From positions 372,001 through 436,000 of the forward strand of contig JADJQM010000001.1 of assembly GCA_016712715.1 (NCBI GenBank): a DNA stretch of 64,000 nucleotides. Direction: 5' to 3'. The notes below the pieces were generated by a model, which saw nothing but the letters and a program-made list of their open reading frames with translations, was not told the origin of the DNA and made no database searches. Below are positions 32,799 through 41,834 of the stretch, piece by piece (position 1 is the first letter of the stretch; the number at the start of each line of letters is the position of its first letter). This DNA comes from Rhodospirillaceae bacterium (GTDB lineage Bacteria > Pseudomonadota > Alphaproteobacteria > Dongiales > Dongiaceae). A program made the position numbers and the translations under genes.

Positions 32799-33746
32799 TT
32801 GCGCTCACTCATTCTCTCACTGGCTGCTTTTTGCGCCAGCCTTGCCGTCGCTTTCGGTCTAACGCTCACGACCGCTCAGGCGGCTGAAGTCACTTTGCTC
32901 GCCGTCGAGAGTGCTGGTGGCCCCGAAGTCACCGACGTGATCGCCTGGTCGGTCGTCAAGGTGGACAAGGAAACCGGCAAGCCGGAGGCCAAGCCGACCA
33001 TGTCCGGCAATGGCCCACGCCTTCTGGCCAAGCTCGATCCCGGTCAGTACCTGGTGACGGCCAAGCTTGGGAAAATTCAGGCCAGTCAGGCAATCCTGGT
33101 GGGTAAAACAGCGACGACGCGCTCGCTGGTGCTGGCCGATCCGGCAAAGGCAGGCAAGGTTGCCGCCAAGAAAGTGGATGCCGGCCCGCCCGCACAGCTT
33201 TCCATCAACATGAAATTGAGCAAGGGTAAGAACCCGATCAAGGATCCGGTTCATTGGGAAGTCTTCACCTATCAAAAGGGTGGTACCGATTCTGGCGAGA
33301 AGATTGCTGAGCAAAAGGCCGCGACTGGCCATTTCAGCTTGCCGGGTGGCAGCTATGTCGTGCGCGCCCATTTCAAGGGTACCAAGGCCGATCTGGTTAT
33401 CCCGATCCAGGCGGGGCAATCGCTGAAATACACACTTAACCTCTATGCCGGCTATGTGAAGCTCACGGCCCTCAAGCCGAAGAAGCAGAAGACCACGGCA
33501 GAGGCCTTGAGCTGGCAGATTCTGCGTCAGCGTCCCAATGCGCCGGGCATCTACGAACTGGTCGCCAGCAGCGAAAAGGCGGAACCCACCATCATGCTGC
33601 GTGAAGGCCGTTACTTGGCCGTTGCCCGGCTGGGCAACAAGATGTGGGGCAGCGAGCCGCTCGTGATCATGGCTGGCGAGACCGCCAGCAAGAAGGTCAA
33701 TTTGAAGGAAGGCGTCGGCGCCCCTGAGGTTGCCGCCGCAAACTGA
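32799..33746 (+). CDS. secreted protein with three tandem beta-rich repeats
   Basis: Not recognised as a known family. TTG 32799, preceded by GGAGGG, gives a clean signal peptide (LILSLAAFCASLAVAFGL, cleavage after TTAQA). The mature part consists of three repeats of 80-100 residues, each with a W near the start (IAWSVVKV, VHWEVFTY, LSWQILRQ) and a later block of the form L.G.Y.V.A..G (LDPGQYLVTAKLGK, LPGGSYVVRAHFKG, LREGRYLAVARLGN), then a strand pair. This resembles Ig-like or transthyretin-like beta-sandwich domains of surface or periplasmic proteins. An ATG 34 codons upstream is in frame but would bury the signal peptide. A terminator follows. Confidence 0.75.
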   Translation: MRSLILSLAAFCASLAVAFGLTLTTAQAAEVTLLAVESAGGPEVTDVIAWSVVKVDKETGKPEAKPTMSGNGPRLLAKLDPGQYLVTAKLGKIQASQAILVGKTATTRSLVLADPAKAGKVAAKKVDAGPPAQLSINMKLSKGKNPIKDPVHWEVFTYQKGGTDSGEKIAEQKAATGHFSLPGGSYVVRAHFKGTKADLVIPIQAGQSLKYTLNLYAGYVKLTALKPKKQKTTAEALSWQILRQRPNAPGIYELVASSEKAEPTIMLREGRYLAVARLGNKMWGSEPLVIMAGETASKKVNLKEGVGAPEVAAAN

Positions 33747-33772
33747 GGCTTTTACCGGTCTTCTGGCCATCT

Positions 33773-33806
33773 ACGGCGCCGCGTCCCAGGGATGCGGCGC
33801 CGTTTT
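33773..33806 (+). terminator. rho-independent terminator after the three-repeat protein
   Basis: Ten-base arms ACGGCGCCGC / GCGGCGCCGT with a partly paired centre (TCCC-A-GGGA) and a TTTT tail, 27 bases past the stop. Confidence 0.87.
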
Positions 33807-33927
33807 GCTGTCCGCCGGGATGTTGCCCGATGACGCTCTGGAATAGTGGCTATGAGACTTTCAAAGCATCGGATAGCGACCTGCTTTGCTAGGTTGGCGA
33901 CAGAAGTTAACTCTTGAGAGGCGTATC

Positions 33928-35465
33928 ATGTCACGGGAAGCAGCGCGGGAAGCGCGCGGTCGCCGCAACACCCGGCAGGCGAAGGGGCTGAAGCAGCTTC
34001 CATGGCGTAACAACCAGAACAATTATGACCCGATCCGGGTCCTGAGCGCCGATCAGCTCGAGGCCATCCACCAGACCTCGTTGCGCATCCTCTCGGAACT
34101 CGGCATCGAATTCCTCGAAGAGAATGCGCTGCGCATCCTCAAGGAGAATGGCGCCGAGGTGATCCCGGGGACGCAGCGCGTGCGCTTCGATCCCGCCCTT
34201 GTCATGGAACGGATCAAGACGGTCCCCAAGACCTTCAAACTCCATGCCCGCAACCCGGCGCACGATCTGACCTTTGGTGCCAACCACATCAATTTCGGCT
34301 CGGTCGCCTCGGCACCCAACGTCTCCGATCTCGACAAGGGACGCCGCCCCGGCAATTTCGAGGACTACAGCAACCTGCTACGTCTGGCGCAATCACTCAA
34401 CGTCGTGCAGTTCATTGGTGGCTATCCGGTCGAGCCGGCCGATCTGCCGCCCTCGACGCGGCATCTTGATTCACATTACGCGGCGATCACGCTGACCGAT
34501 AAGATCTGGCATCCATATTCGCTGGGTAACGAGCGCATTGAAGATGCGATCGAGATGATGGCCATCGCGCGCGGCATCTCAAGGAGCAACTGGCGAAAGA
34601 ACCCAGCGTCTTCTCGATCGTCAACAGCAACTCACCCTTGCGCCTTGATACGCCGATGCTACAGGGGCTGCGGGCGATGGCGAAGGCGGGCCAGCCGGTC
34701 GTCCTCACCCCGTTTACCCTCTCCGGCGCCATGGCGCCGGCGACGATCGCCGCGGCACTCGCACAGCAGAATGCCGAGGCCTTGGCCGGCATCGTCTTCA
34801 TCCAGATGGTCAATCCGGGCGTGCCCTGCGTCTATGGCGGCTTCACCTCGAATGTCGACATGAAGACCGGGGCGCCTGCCTTCGGCACGCCGGAATATAC
34901 CCGTGCTGCCATGGCCGGCGGCCAGCTCGCGCGCAAATACGGTTTCCCCTACCGCTCAAGCAATGCCTGCGCCGCCAACGCCGTCGACGCGCAGGCGGCC
35001 TATGAATCCGAGATGTCGCTGTGGGGCGCCGTCATGGGTCACGCCAATCTCATCCTGCACGCGGCCGGATGGATGGAAGGTGGTCTGGTGGCGTCGTTCG
35101 AGAAGATGGTCGTTGATGCCGAAATGATCCAGTCGATCACTGAATTCCTGCAGCCCCTCGATACGTCTGAGGACGCGCTGGGATTCGAAGCGATGAAGGA
35201 AGTCGGTCCCGGCGGCCATTTCTTTGGCGCCGCCCATACATTGGCGCGCTACGAGACGGCGTTCTATTCGCCGCTCCTCTCCGACTGGCGCAATTACGAA
35301 ACATGGCGCCTTGCCGGTGCACAGGATACGGCGACCCGCGCCAATGGCCTGTGGAAGCAGGCCCTGGCCGAGTTCGAGGCGCCCGCCCTCGACCCCGCGA
35401 TCGACGATCAGTTGAAGGACTTCGTCGCGCGCCGCAAGGCTGAGGGCGGCGTCAAGCAGACCTGA
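33928..35465 (+). pseudogene. MttB-type trimethylamine methyltransferase family protein, frameshifted
   Basis: Second MttB-superfamily methyltransferase, about 512 residues after repair. The first 222 residues are in one frame (LSADQLEAIHQTSLRILSEL, PVEPADLPPSTRHLDSHYA); the rest is in another (VVLTPFTLSGAMAPATIAAA, AFGTPEYTRAAMAGGQLARK, GPGGHFFGAAHTLARYETAF). At 34580-34582 the sequence TCAAGGAG has lost one A; restoring TCAAAGGAG gives ISKEQLAKEPSVFS, which continues the family. There is no in-frame TAG. It parallels the intact gene at 16117 segment by segment but is clearly diverged, so the substrates may differ. GAGAGG precedes ATG 33928 and a very strong terminator follows, so it is monocistronic. 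No corrinoid protein gene is nearby. Confidence 0.88.
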
Positions 35466-35496
35466 CGGCGTTCTTTCACATTGGTGCAGTAAGCAG

Positions 35497-35536
35497 GGCC
35501 ATCGTCGAAAAACTCGACGATGGCCTTTTCTTTTTT
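35497..35536 (+). terminator. rho-independent terminator of the second MttB-like gene
   Basis: Perfect twelve-base arms GGCCATCGTCGA / TCGACGATGGCC around AAAAC, followed by TTTTCTTTTTT. It is the strongest terminator in the window. Confidence 0.96.
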
Positions 35537-35703
35537 GCTAGTGACAAGGTTGGTTCGACCTCCTCGGAGTTTCGTGCAATCATTCGACAGCAATGGGCAT
35601 TCTCGCTTGCCGGTAAACATGTTGAACTGATGGCTCGATACAGACGTTGTTGATTCAGCCAGCCGACCCGAAAGACCCGGGCGGCCCGCCAAGGGAGACG
35701 CTG

Positions 35704-36303
35704 ATGCGGCCCGCGCAGTTTGGCCTTCGCAAGATCCTCTTTCTCTTCCTCGTTATTCCTATGGGTATGGCGGCGCTTATCTTTGCCGCCAGTCAAAATC
35801 TCACGCATGGCGAAACGACTGCCACGGCAGCCGACAGCCTGGCTGCCTGGAGCAAGATCGCGACGGTGGTCGAGCACTCGCGTTGCCTTAATTGCCATCA
35901 GGTTCAATCGCCATTGCAGGGCGATAGCCGCCGCCTCCATGTGCCGCTGGTGGTGCGGGGCGATGACAATATGGGTGTCACCGGCATGCGCTGCACCAAT
36001 TGCCATAGCCAGACCGGCAACAACCCGACTTCCGGCGTGCCTGGCGCGCCTGGATGGTCATTGGCACCGTTGGAGCAGAACTGGCAGGGTGTCGCCTCAG
36101 GCGATATCTGCCGGCAGATCCTCGATCCAGCACGCAACGGCAATATGAACGCCGAACAGTTGGTCCACCATTTCGCCGAAGACGAGCTTGTCGGCTGGGG
36201 CTGGAATCCGGGGCCGGGCCGCGAAGCTGTCCCGATGCCGCGCGCGGAATTGACCGACCATGTGAAGACCTGGCTCGCCGGTGGTGGCGAATGCCCACAA
36301 TGA
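35704..36303 (+). CDS. diheme c-type cytochrome of the molybdenum hydroxylase set
   Basis: A 199-residue exported cytochrome with an N-terminal hydrophobic leader (ILFLFLVIPMGMAALIFAA) and two heme-binding motifs, CLNCH near residue 60 and CTNCH near residue 98. Later methionine and histidine residues (GNMNAEQLVHHF) are possible axial ligands. ATG 35704 is preceded by AAGGGAG. The gene lies 28 bases before a [2Fe-2S] protein and a molybdopterin subunit, so it is the likely electron acceptor that passes electrons from the hydroxylase to the respiratory chain in the periplasm. Confidence 0.88.
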   Translation: MRPAQFGLRKILFLFLVIPMGMAALIFAASQNLTHGETTATAADSLAAWSKIATVVEHSRCLNCHQVQSPLQGDSRRLHVPLVVRGDDNMGVTGMRCTNCHSQTGNNPTSGVPGAPGWSLAPLEQNWQGVASGDICRQILDPARNGNMNAEQLVHHFAEDELVGWGWNPGPGREAVPMPRAELTDHVKTWLAGGGECPQ

Positions 36304-36331
36304 TAGAAACACAGGACGTGAGGAGAGAGCC

Positions 36332-36787
36332 ATGATTACGCTCACGATCAACGGCAAGGAACAGCAGCTCGACGTCGATCCGGAAATGCCCTTGTTGTGG
36401 GCGTTGCGCGATCACCTAAATCTCACCGGCACGAAATTCGGGTGCGGTGCCGCGCAATGCGGCGCCTGCACGGTGCATATCGATGGCGAAGCGGCAAGAT
36501 CCTGCTCGACCATGGTCGGCGACGCTGAGGGCCGGGAGATCGTCACCATCGAAGGCCTTTCCGGCAAGGTGGCGGAAGCCGTGCAGGCCGCCTGGCAGAA
36601 GCTCGACGTCGTGCAATGCGGTTACTGCCAGTCAGGGCAGATCATGTCGGCGATCACGCTGCTCTCCGCCAATGAGAAGCCGACCGACGACGACATCAAT
36701 GCCAGCATGGAAGGCAACATCTGTCGCTGCGGCACCTATGTCCGCATCCGCGACGCCATCCACGAAGCTGCCAAAGCCCTGGCTTAA
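36332..36787 (+). CDS. [2Fe-2S] subunit of molybdenum hydroxylase (IorA-like)
   Basis: A 151-residue iron-sulfur subunit of the xanthine oxidase family. The plant-type cluster is bound by the cysteines of GCGAAQCGACTVHIDG and a fourth in ARSCST; the second cluster lies in QCGYCQSGQIM and GNICRCGTYVRI. Length and lack of a signal peptide match IorA and NicA-type small subunits, which are exported together with a Tat-bearing large subunit. AGGAGAG precedes ATG 36332. It is 12 bases upstream of the molybdopterin subunit gene. Confidence 0.94.
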   Translation: MITLTINGKEQQLDVDPEMPLLWALRDHLNLTGTKFGCGAAQCGACTVHIDGEAARSCSTMVGDAEGREIVTIEGLSGKVAEAVQAAWQKLDVVQCGYCQSGQIMSAITLLSANEKPTDDDINASMEGNICRCGTYVRIRDAIHEAAKALA

Positions 36788-36799
36788 GGAGTCGATGCC

Positions 36800-38989
36800 A
36801 TGTTGATCCAAAAGAGCCAAGCCATCGCACCGTCGCGCCGCAGTTTCCTCAAAGGTGCTGCGCTTTCCACCAGCGTCTTCATGCTGGGCAGCTTTGTACC
36901 CTTCGGGCGCTTCGCCGCAGCCGAATGAGAATCAGCGGCGCCCGCCGCGGCCGTGTTCGACCCCAACATGTTCCTGCGCATTGGCAGCGACGATTCCGTC
37001 GTTGTTCTGTGCAAGCATCTTGAAATGGGGCAGGGGGTCAGCACCGGCCTTGCCACCTTGGTGGCCGAGGAATTGGATGCCGATTGGTCCAAGGTCGGCT
37101 TCGACTTCGCGCCCAACAATCCCAAGGTCTACAACAATCTGTTCTTTGGCTCCTATATCGGCACCGGGGGCAGCACCTCGATGGCCAATTCCTGGAACCA
37201 GATGCGCCAGGTCGGTGCCGCCGCGCGGGCGATGTTCGTCGCGGCCGCGTCCAAGAAATGGAATGTGCCTGCGGCTGAAGTCACCGTCTCGAACGGGGTG
37301 CTGGCGCATGCCTCCGGCAAGTCCGCGCGCTTCGGCGAGTTGGTCGAGGCGGCGATGCAGGAAGTGGTCCCGACGGCCGTGACGCTGAAGGATCCCAAGG
37401 ATTGGAATTATATTGGGCAGCCATTGCCGCGCCTCGATTCCAAGGGCAAGACGACGGGCACGGCGACCTTCGCCATCGATTTCCGCCGGCCGGGCATGCT
37501 GACGGCACTCGTCCGCCGCGCGCCGCAGTTCGGTGCCACAGTCAAATCTCTCGATGATTCCGACGCCCGCAAGATCAAGGGCGTGGTCGACGTTGTGCAG
37601 ATCCCCTCCGGCATCGCGGTGCTGGCCAACGACACCTGGTCAGCGATGCGCGGGCGCGAAGCGCTCAAGATCACCTGGGACAACAGCCTGGCGGAGACTC
37701 GCTCCAGCGATGCGCTCTTTGCCGAGTACCGCGACCTCACGGCCAAGCCCGGGATCGTTGCCGCCAATCGCGGTGATGCGGCAGGCGGACTGGCCAAGGC
37801 ATCACAAAGCTACGAGGCCGAGTTCACCTTCCCGTTCCTGGCGCACGCGCCGATGGAACCCCTCAACTGCACCATCGAACTGACGCCGGACGGTGCCGAG
37901 ATCTGGGCCGGCAGCCAGTTCCAGAGCATCGACGATTATGCCGTGGGCCAGGTGCTAGGTGTGACGCCCGACAAGATCAAGATCCACACGCTGCTGGGCG
38001 GCGGCAGCTTCGGCCGCCGTGCCAATCCCATGGCCGATTGGGCGGTGGAAGCAGCACAGATCGCCAAGGCGATCGGTGGCAAGGCACCGGTCCATCTGCT
38101 CTGGACCCGCGAGGACGACATCAAGGGTGGCTACTACCGCCCGATGGCGCTTCACAAGGTCAAGGCGGGTGTGGACGAGGCGGGCAGGATCGCCGGCTGG
38201 CAGCACACCATCGTCAGCAAGTCGATCATGATCGGCACCGCGCTTGAGCCCATGACGGTCAAGGACGGGGTGGATGCCACCAGCGTCGAGGGTGTCTCCG
38301 ACACACCCTATGGTGTCGAGAGCCTGGCGGTCGATGTCCACAACACCAAGACCGCGATCCCGGTTCTGTGGTGGCGTTCGGTCGGGCACAGCCATACCGC
38401 CCATGTCATGGAAACGACCATGGATGAGCTGGCGCATCTCGCTGGGCAGGACCCGCTCGCCTTCCGCCTCTCCTACCTGAAGGAAGGCTCGCGCGATGCC
38501 GCCGTCCTGAAGCATGTCGCAGAGAAGGCGAAGTGGGGCCAGGAGATGCCCACAGGCATGGGGCGCGGCATCGCCTATCACATGTCCTTCGGCAGCCGCG
38601 TCGCCATGGTGGCCGAGGTCTCGGTCGAGGCCGGCGTGCTGAAGGTCAACCGCGTGATCGCCGCGGTCGATTGCGGTGTCGCCATCAACCCCGACGTGAT
38701 CGCGGCCCAGGTCGAAGGCGCCATCGGCTTTGCCCTCTCCGCCGTCCTGCGCAACCGGGTGACCTTCGCCGAGGGTGTCGTCGAGCAAGGCAATTTCGAC
38801 GATTACGAACCGACCCGGATCAAGGAGATGCCGGCGGTCGAGGTGCATATCGTCCCCTCGGCGGAAGCGCCGACCGGGATCGGGGAACCTGGGCTGCCGC
38901 CTTTGGCGCCGGCCATCGGCAATGCAGTCTTTGCCGCCACCGGCAAGCGTCTGCGCTCGCTGCCTTTTGATCTCGAGTTGCTGGCTTAA
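36800..38989 (+). pseudogene. molybdopterin subunit of IorB-type dehydrogenase, with in-frame TGA
   Basis: Large subunit of an isoquinoline 1-oxidoreductase / aldehyde dehydrogenase-type molybdenum hydroxylase, about 729 codons. A twin-arginine signal opens the protein (SRRSFLKGAAL at residues 12-22). A TGA stop lies in frame at 36926-36928, codon 43, between signal and mature domain, and the same frame then continues without interruption. Conserved parts are KHLEMGQGVSTGLATLVAEE, LLGGGSFGRRANPMADW, VLWWRSVGHSHTAHVMET and the active-site glutamate region GIGEPGLPPLAPAIGNA. If the stop is real, export would fail unless it is read through; a sequencing substitution is the simpler explanation. 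An internal GTG at 36953 could start a leaderless protein. The substrate is unknown. Confidence 0.85.
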
Positions 38990-39004
38990 GGTCCAGAGGA
39001 ACTA

Positions 39005-39036
39005 CCAGCGAAACGATTAGCTAATCGTTTCGCTGG
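39005..39036. repeat. perfect 32-base palindrome between convergent genes
   Basis: Arms CCAGCGAAACGATTAG and CTAATCGTTTCGCTGG meet without a loop. It begins 15 bases after the molybdopterin subunit stop and contains the TAA stop and last codons of the desaturase. No T-run flanks it. A bidirectional terminator or a protein-binding site are possible. Confidence 0.7.
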
Positions 39037-39982
39037 GCGGCTTATAGGGGTGAAAGATGGGTTCCTTGGGCCGGAACAGATAGGCGCGCGCAATTGCGAA
39101 GTAGCCCGGGATGTAATACTGCCCATTCTCCCGCAGCAACTGCTCCTTGGTCTCCCGGTAGCGTGCCGGACGGCGATACCAGGCCAAAGCAGGCTCCGCA
39201 TGATGGAGCGCGTGGAGATTGTTGTAGAGGAACATGAAGCTCCAGAACGGCCCGGCATCGCAGATGACCGAGCGGGTCTTCTCATCGGGCGCCGCGCGGT
39301 GTTCGGCATAGGAGCGGATGAGGGCCATCGATGTGCCCGGATAGGCGAACATCAGCACATAGGCCCAGACCGGGATGTCGCACACACCCACCACCCAGAC
39401 CAGGATCAGGCTGACGGTGACGAAGTGCCAGACCCAGGGCACGATGTGATAGCGGTCGCCGGAATTGAGGTCCTTCCAGCATTCGCGCACCGATGAGACG
39501 GTGTAATAGCCAGGCCCGAACAGCATGCGGCCGGCCAGCGTGCGCATCCGCTGCCGCACCCAGCGATGCAGCGGCGACATCCGCGCCCATTGCGCCTCGG
39601 TGAGGTAGTTCGATTCCGGGTCGAGGAAGGGATCGGTCAGATCCTGGTCGATATGATGGCGCGTATGGGTCGCCACATAGACGTCATAGGGAATCCACAG
39701 CCACAGCGACCAGCCGGTGATCCAGCGGTTGAGGCGACGTGATTTGAACGGATAGCCGTGGACAGCTTCGTGCTGCAATGATCCGTGCAGGCAGACGATC
39801 GAGGCGCCCAGCGGCAGCACCACCCACCAGGGCAGGTCGTGATAGAACCAGGTCAGTGTCAGAAATGCCGCGTAGATCCCGGCTGCCAGCAGCAAAGTCG
39901 GGATATCCGCCTGATAGGCGTGGCGGCCGATCTCCCCCTTATTTACCCGCAAGGGTTCAGCGGTCGTGGACTGCGCGGACAT
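39017..39982 (-). CDS. membrane fatty acid desaturase family protein
   Basis: A 321-residue membrane-bound diiron protein. The three histidine boxes are present: LQHEAVHGYPF near residue 72, THTRHHIDQD near 107 and YNNLHALHHAEP near 250. Hydrophobic helices surround them (ILVWVVGVCDIPVWAYVLMF). Such proteins desaturate or hydroxylate fatty acids or related lipids using oxygen; the exact substrate is unknown. ATG 39982 (MSAQSTTAEPLR) is preferred over an in-frame start nine bases upstream. It is convergent with the molybdopterin subunit gene. Confidence 0.9.
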   Translation of the reverse strand: MSAQSTTAEPLRVNKGEIGRHAYQADIPTLLLAAGIYAAFLTLTWFYHDLPWWVVLPLGASIVCLHGSLQHEAVHGYPFKSRRLNRWITGWSLWLWIPYDVYVATHTRHHIDQDLTDPFLDPESNYLTEAQWARMSPLHRWVRQRMRTLAGRMLFGPGYYTVSSVRECWKDLNSGDRYHIVPWVWHFVTVSLILVWVVGVCDIPVWAYVLMFAYPGTSMALIRSYAEHRAAPDEKTRSVICDAGPFWSFMFLYNNLHALHHAEPALAWYRRPARYRETKEQLLRENGQYYIPGYFAIARAYLFRPKEPIFHPYKPPSETIS

Positions 39983-40147
39983 GTGCCTCAAAAGGGCGTT
40001 GTTTCTCTAGGGTTATTGGTAACGAAAATGTAGCAGGCCAGCAATGAAGAAATACTCATCCCACCATGCAGGCAACGCCGGGCCACCCCCTTGGTTGGGT
40101 CATGACGGCTGGGCTATGCTCGGCGCAAAAGGGAGGCGTTAACAAAG

Positions 40148-41002
40148 ATGGGGCAGATTTGCGGCCAGTGCCTATGCGGCGCGGTGAGTTTCGAGGTGTC
40201 CGGCGCCCTGTCGGCACCGACCGCCTGCCATTGCGCCATGTGCCGTCGTTGGCACGGCGCGCTCGGCGTCTATACGTCGGCGCCGATCGCCAACATCCGG
40301 TTCAGCGGCGCCGAACATGTGAAGTGGTACCGGTCCGGCCCCGAATCCGAGCGCGGGTTCTGCCGGGAGTGCGGCTCGAAGCTCTTCTGGCGCAAGGTGG
40401 GCGGCAGCGATCTCGACATCGCGCCGAGTTGCCTCTCCGCGCCGACCGGGCTCAGCATCGACCGGCATATCTGGGTGGCATTCAAGGGCGACTACGACGA
40501 TATCGCCGATGATCTGCCACAATATGCCGTGTCGTCGGCGAACGCTGCGCCGATCCCACCCGCGCCGCCGGAACCGGAACCAGCGACCAGGCCGGCAATC
40601 CATAAGGGGCATTGCCTGTGCGGGGCGATCCACCTCACCATCACCGGACCGATGCGGGACATCAGTGTTTGCCATTGCGGCCAGTGCCGCCGCTGGCACG
40701 GCCACCCACCGGCCTATAGCAAGGCGAAATGGGCCGACATCGCGCTTTCGGGCCGCGAGCATTTGCGCTGGTACGTGTCGTCGCCCGAGGCGCGGCGCGG
40801 TTTTTGTGGGGAATGCGGCACGTCGGTGTTCTGGGAGATGATCGGCAGGGACGCCGTCTCGATCCCGGCCGGCTTGCTCGACGCCCCCACTGGCCTAAAG
40901 TTGCGGCACCATATCTTCGCTGCCGACAAGGGCGATTACTACGCCATCACCGATGGTTTGCCACAATTTCCCGCGAGCGGCGGCAATTCGCTGCCGTTCT
41001 GA
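40148..41002 (+). CDS. tandem double-domain GFA (CENP-V/GFA) family protein
   Basis: A 284-residue protein made of two glutathione-dependent formaldehyde-activating (GFA) domains joined by a proline-rich linker (PIPPAPPEPEPATRP). Each has the zinc-binding cysteines: first CGQCLCGAVSFE, CHCAMCRRWHG and GFCRECGSKLFW; second GHCLCGAIHLT, CHCGQCRRWHG and GFCGECGTSVFW. GFA proteins have been linked to capture of formaldehyde by glutathione, but many members have unknown roles. Formaldehyde scavenging would fit the demethylating enzymes in this window (inference). It is followed by a PhnD-like gene at 28 bases. Confidence 0.9.
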   Translation: MGQICGQCLCGAVSFEVSGALSAPTACHCAMCRRWHGALGVYTSAPIANIRFSGAEHVKWYRSGPESERGFCRECGSKLFWRKVGGSDLDIAPSCLSAPTGLSIDRHIWVAFKGDYDDIADDLPQYAVSSANAAPIPPAPPEPEPATRPAIHKGHCLCGAIHLTITGPMRDISVCHCGQCRRWHGHPPAYSKAKWADIALSGREHLRWYVSSPEARRGFCGECGTSVFWEMIGRDAVSIPAGLLDAPTGLKLRHHIFAADKGDYYAITDGLPQFPASGGNSLPF

Positions 41003-41030
41003 TTCAAGAACAACAAGACGAGTCCAGCGC

Positions 41031-41834
41031 ATGATCGCGGCCCTGCCGATGTACGACTTTCCGGAATTGCGCGAAGACACGGATGCCTTCTGGGAAGGTT
41101 TGCGCAGTCATCTCGCCGCGGCCGGCTTAATCGGGATTCCCCAGGCACTGACGCGCCCGACCGACTTCTATGCCCATTGGCTGGACCCAAACCTCCTGAT
41201 CTCGCAGACCTGTGGCTATCCACTGACCCATGATCTGAAGGGCAAGGTCCGTTATGCGGCGACCCCCGGCTATGATGCGCCGGGTTGCGACGGGTCGACC
41301 TATCGCAGCTTTGTCATCGTGCGGGCGGCCGATGATATTCAGCGTGGCAGCGACCTCAGCGGCCGGGTCGCGGCGTACAATGGTGCGGACTCACAATCCG
41401 GCTGCAACGTGCTCAAGCTCTATCTGGCCGGTCAGGGGATCGCGAACGGGCTGTTGCGCGAGGCGATTGAAAGCGGTGCGCATCGCAAATCCGTGGCCAT
41501 GGTCAAGGCCGGCCTTGCCGATTTCTGCGCCGTGGACTGCGTGACCTGGACGCTCCTCACCGCGCTGGCGCCAGACGAGGTGACGGGCCTCCGCATCCTC
41601 GACCAGACGGCGCCGGCACCGTGCCTGCCTTTCATCACCAGCCGTTCTCTGCCGGTCGAAGACGTCGCGTCCCTGCGCACCGGTCTCAGCGCCGCATTCA
41701 ACGATGACGATCTTGCGCCTTGCCGGGAGAAACTCCTGCTGGCTTCCCTGACCGTCCTGGATGAGGCCGCCTATGATGTCATTCCGGAACAGGAAATGTC
41801 AGCCAGGGTCGCCGGCTGGGCGCAGGTCGCGTGA
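41031..41834 (+). CDS. PhnD-like phosphate/phosphonate-binding domain protein without signal peptide
   Basis: A 267-residue protein with the fold of phosphonate ABC transporter binding proteins: ALPMYDFPELREDTDAFW at the start, LLISQTCGYPLTHDLKGKV near residue 60, and YRSFVIVRAADDIQRGSDL near 95, then AAYNGADSQSGCN. The absence of a signal peptide suggests a cytoplasmic protein, or loss of transport function; such stand-alone members are common in alphaproteobacteria. ATG 41031 is the family-like start. Its stop overlaps the following EamA gene start, so the two are coupled, but no permease or ATPase of an ABC transporter is present. Confidence 0.8.
   Translation: MIAALPMYDFPELREDTDAFWEGLRSHLAAAGLIGIPQALTRPTDFYAHWLDPNLLISQTCGYPLTHDLKGKVRYAATPGYDAPGCDGSTYRSFVIVRAADDIQRGSDLSGRVAAYNGADSQSGCNVLKLYLAGQGIANGLLREAIESGAHRKSVAMVKAGLADFCAVDCVTWTLLTALAPDEVTGLRILDQTAPAPCLPFITSRSLPVEDVASLRTGLSAAFNDDDLAPCREKLLLASLTVLDEAAYDVIPEQEMSARVAGWAQVA

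Noticed and set aside
16117..35465. Pyrrolysine in the MttB-like proteins
   Set aside because: No in-frame TAG occurs in either gene; the break in the second gene is a frameshift.
36926..36928. Selenocysteine at the in-frame TGA of the molybdopterin subunit
   Set aside because: The position lies between signal and mature domain, not in an active site, and no selenocysteine context is apparent; a base error is simpler.
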